From the NCBI RefSeq assembly GCF_004791025.1, contig NZ_SRUO01000001.1:248001-312000 (forward strand): a stretch of DNA of 64,000 nucleotides, in the 5' to 3' direction. The notes under the pieces were generated by a model that worked only from the letters and a program-made list of their open reading frames with translations, was not told the DNA's origin and ran no database searches. The stretch is from Mesorhizobium sp. M4B.F.Ca.ET.203.01.1.1. Its GTDB lineage: Bacteria > Pseudomonadota > Alphaproteobacteria > Rhizobiales > Rhizobiaceae. Below, piece after piece: positions 63,350-64,000 of the stretch (the stretch's first letter is position 1; every line of letters begins with the position of its first letter). The translations under genes were made by a program, and so were the position numbers.

Positions 63350-64000
63350 GTGGCGAAGGCAGCGAAAACCACGGCTCCGGCCAAGACGAAGGCCGCGTCA
63401 AAGCCGGCCGCCGGGTCCGGCAAGACGGCGCCTGCGGCCAAGGCGAAGGCGGCCACCCCCGTGAAGCCCGCCGCAAAAGCCCCGGCCAAGGCCGCCGCGG
63501 GAAAGGCCGCCAACCCTGCCACAACGAAAACTCCTGTCGCGACGAAAACTCCAGCCGCGGCCAAGCCGGTGCCGGCCAAATCCGCTGCGAAAAAGCCCGC
63601 TGCCGCAAAGCCGGCCGCGAAGGCAGTTCCGACAAAGGCGGTCCCGCCAAAGCCGGCCGTGAAACCGGCGCCGGCCAAGAGGTTGCCGAAGGCGCTGACG
63701 GAGCTTGCCGCCGGCCTGCCGGAAAAACCGTGGCTGTCGAGCTACTCGAAGAACATGCCAGCCGAGATCGGGCCCTTGCCCTACGGCTCGATCGGCGACT
63801 TCCTGGTCGGCGCCTGCAAGCAGTTTGCCGGCCAGCCGGCCTTCGTCTGCATGGGCAAGGCCATCACCTATGCCGAGCTCGAGCAGCAGTCGGCCGCCTT
63901 CGGCGCCTATCTGCAGTCGAAGGGCCTGCAGAAGGGGGCGCGCGTGGCGCTGATGATGCCCAACGTGCTGCAATACCCGGTGGCGATGATGGCGGTGCTT
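63350..64000 (+). CDS. Long-chain acyl-CoA ligase (AMP-binding) with Lys/Ala/Pro-rich N-terminal tail, cut by window edge
   Basis: The first 217 residues of a FadD-like enzyme that activates fatty acids to acyl-CoA. Start is GTG at 63350 behind GGGAGGG. The catalytic part begins near residue 115 with LTELAAGLPEKPWLSSYSKNMPAEIGPLPYGSIGDFL and ITYAELEQQSAAFGAYLQSKGLQKGARVALMMPNVLQYPVAMMAVL, a family match. Before it lies a low-complexity tail of about 110 residues made of KPAAK, TKTPVATKTP and similar units, like histone H1 or AlgP. The adenylation motifs lie beyond the window. Confidence 0.88.
   Translation, partial: MAKAAKTTAPAKTKAASKPAAGSGKTAPAAKAKAATPVKPAAKAPAKAAAGKAANPATTKTPVATKTPAAAKPVPAKSAAKKPAAAKPAAKAVPTKAVPPKPAVKPAPAKRLPKALTELAAGLPEKPWLSSYSKNMPAEIGPLPYGSIGDFLVGACKQFAGQPAFVCMGKAITYAELEQQSAAFGAYLQSKGLQKGARVALMMPNVLQYPVAMMAVL

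Noticed and set aside
63058-63678. Minus-strand Ala/Phe/Gly-rich frame opposite the acyl-CoA ligase tail
   Set aside because: It is the reverse of a Lys/Ala/Pro repeat region that reads continuously into a genuine AMP-binding domain on the plus strand.

Overview
The window looks like chromosomal DNA of an alphaproteobacterium in the order Hyphomicrobiales, most likely Mesorhizobium or a close relative. This rests on the high GC, the recR-ybaB-dnaX-SRP RNA arrangement, pheA next to kdsB, a cycM-type cytochrome, the many solute-binding ABC importers, and several families of rhizobial intergenic palindromes. The genus is an inference; no 16S gene is present.

Layout. Positions 1-11.6 kb are mostly housekeeping: a truncated peptide-binding protein, a lytic transglycosylase, recR, a SleB-type wall hydrolase, ybaB, dnaX, the small SRP RNA (ffs), a HIT protein, nudC, a Dabb protein, pheA, kdsB and cycM. 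11.8-19.7 kb is a yej-type peptide importer with two tandem binding proteins, followed by a hydroxyacid dehydrogenase. 20.8-26.3 kb holds a small lipoprotein, a TPR-methyltransferase, a ligase-associated exonuclease plus ATP-dependent DNA ligase, and an uncharacterised single-span membrane protein.

26.6-31.3 kb is an accessory patch that begins at an intact tRNA-Thr(CGT). It carries an adenylate cyclase/TPR protein, a pyridoxamine-phosphate-oxidase-like protein and a PAP2 phosphatase. Around them lie a broken second copy of the tRNA, a displaced 3' fragment of the nearby oxidoreductase gene and other gene scraps, as expected from repeated integration and decay.

31.3-52.1 kb looks like one large catabolic region for indolic or aromatic compounds. 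The minus strand encodes a kynurenine-formamidase/isatin-hydrolase-type cyclase, an FAD oxidoreductase, a MarR regulator and a two-gene indolepyruvate ferredoxin oxidoreductase. The divergent plus strand encodes a second FAD oxidoreductase, a complete family-5 ABC importer and a secreted VOC protein. It continues with a 2-aminobenzoyl-CoA monooxygenase/reductase-type fusion, an SDR, a MarR regulator, an enoyl-CoA hydratase, an acyl-CoA dehydrogenase and a divergent Rid protein. Read together this suggests indole or isatin conversion to anthranilate and then CoA-dependent, beta-oxidation-like breakdown. The initial oxygenase and the anthranilate-CoA ligase are not in the window.

52.4-57.5 kb is a GntR-controlled unit. 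Nearly identical palindromic operators precede the regulator gene and the first structural gene. The unit encodes two class-V PLP enzymes and an amino-acid ABC importer with no ATPase. 57.6-62.9 kb is a complete dppABCDF operon on the minus strand. The window ends inside a long-chain acyl-CoA ligase gene whose product carries a histone-H1-like Lys/Ala/Pro tail.

No rRNA, CRISPR array, transposase or integrase gene was seen.
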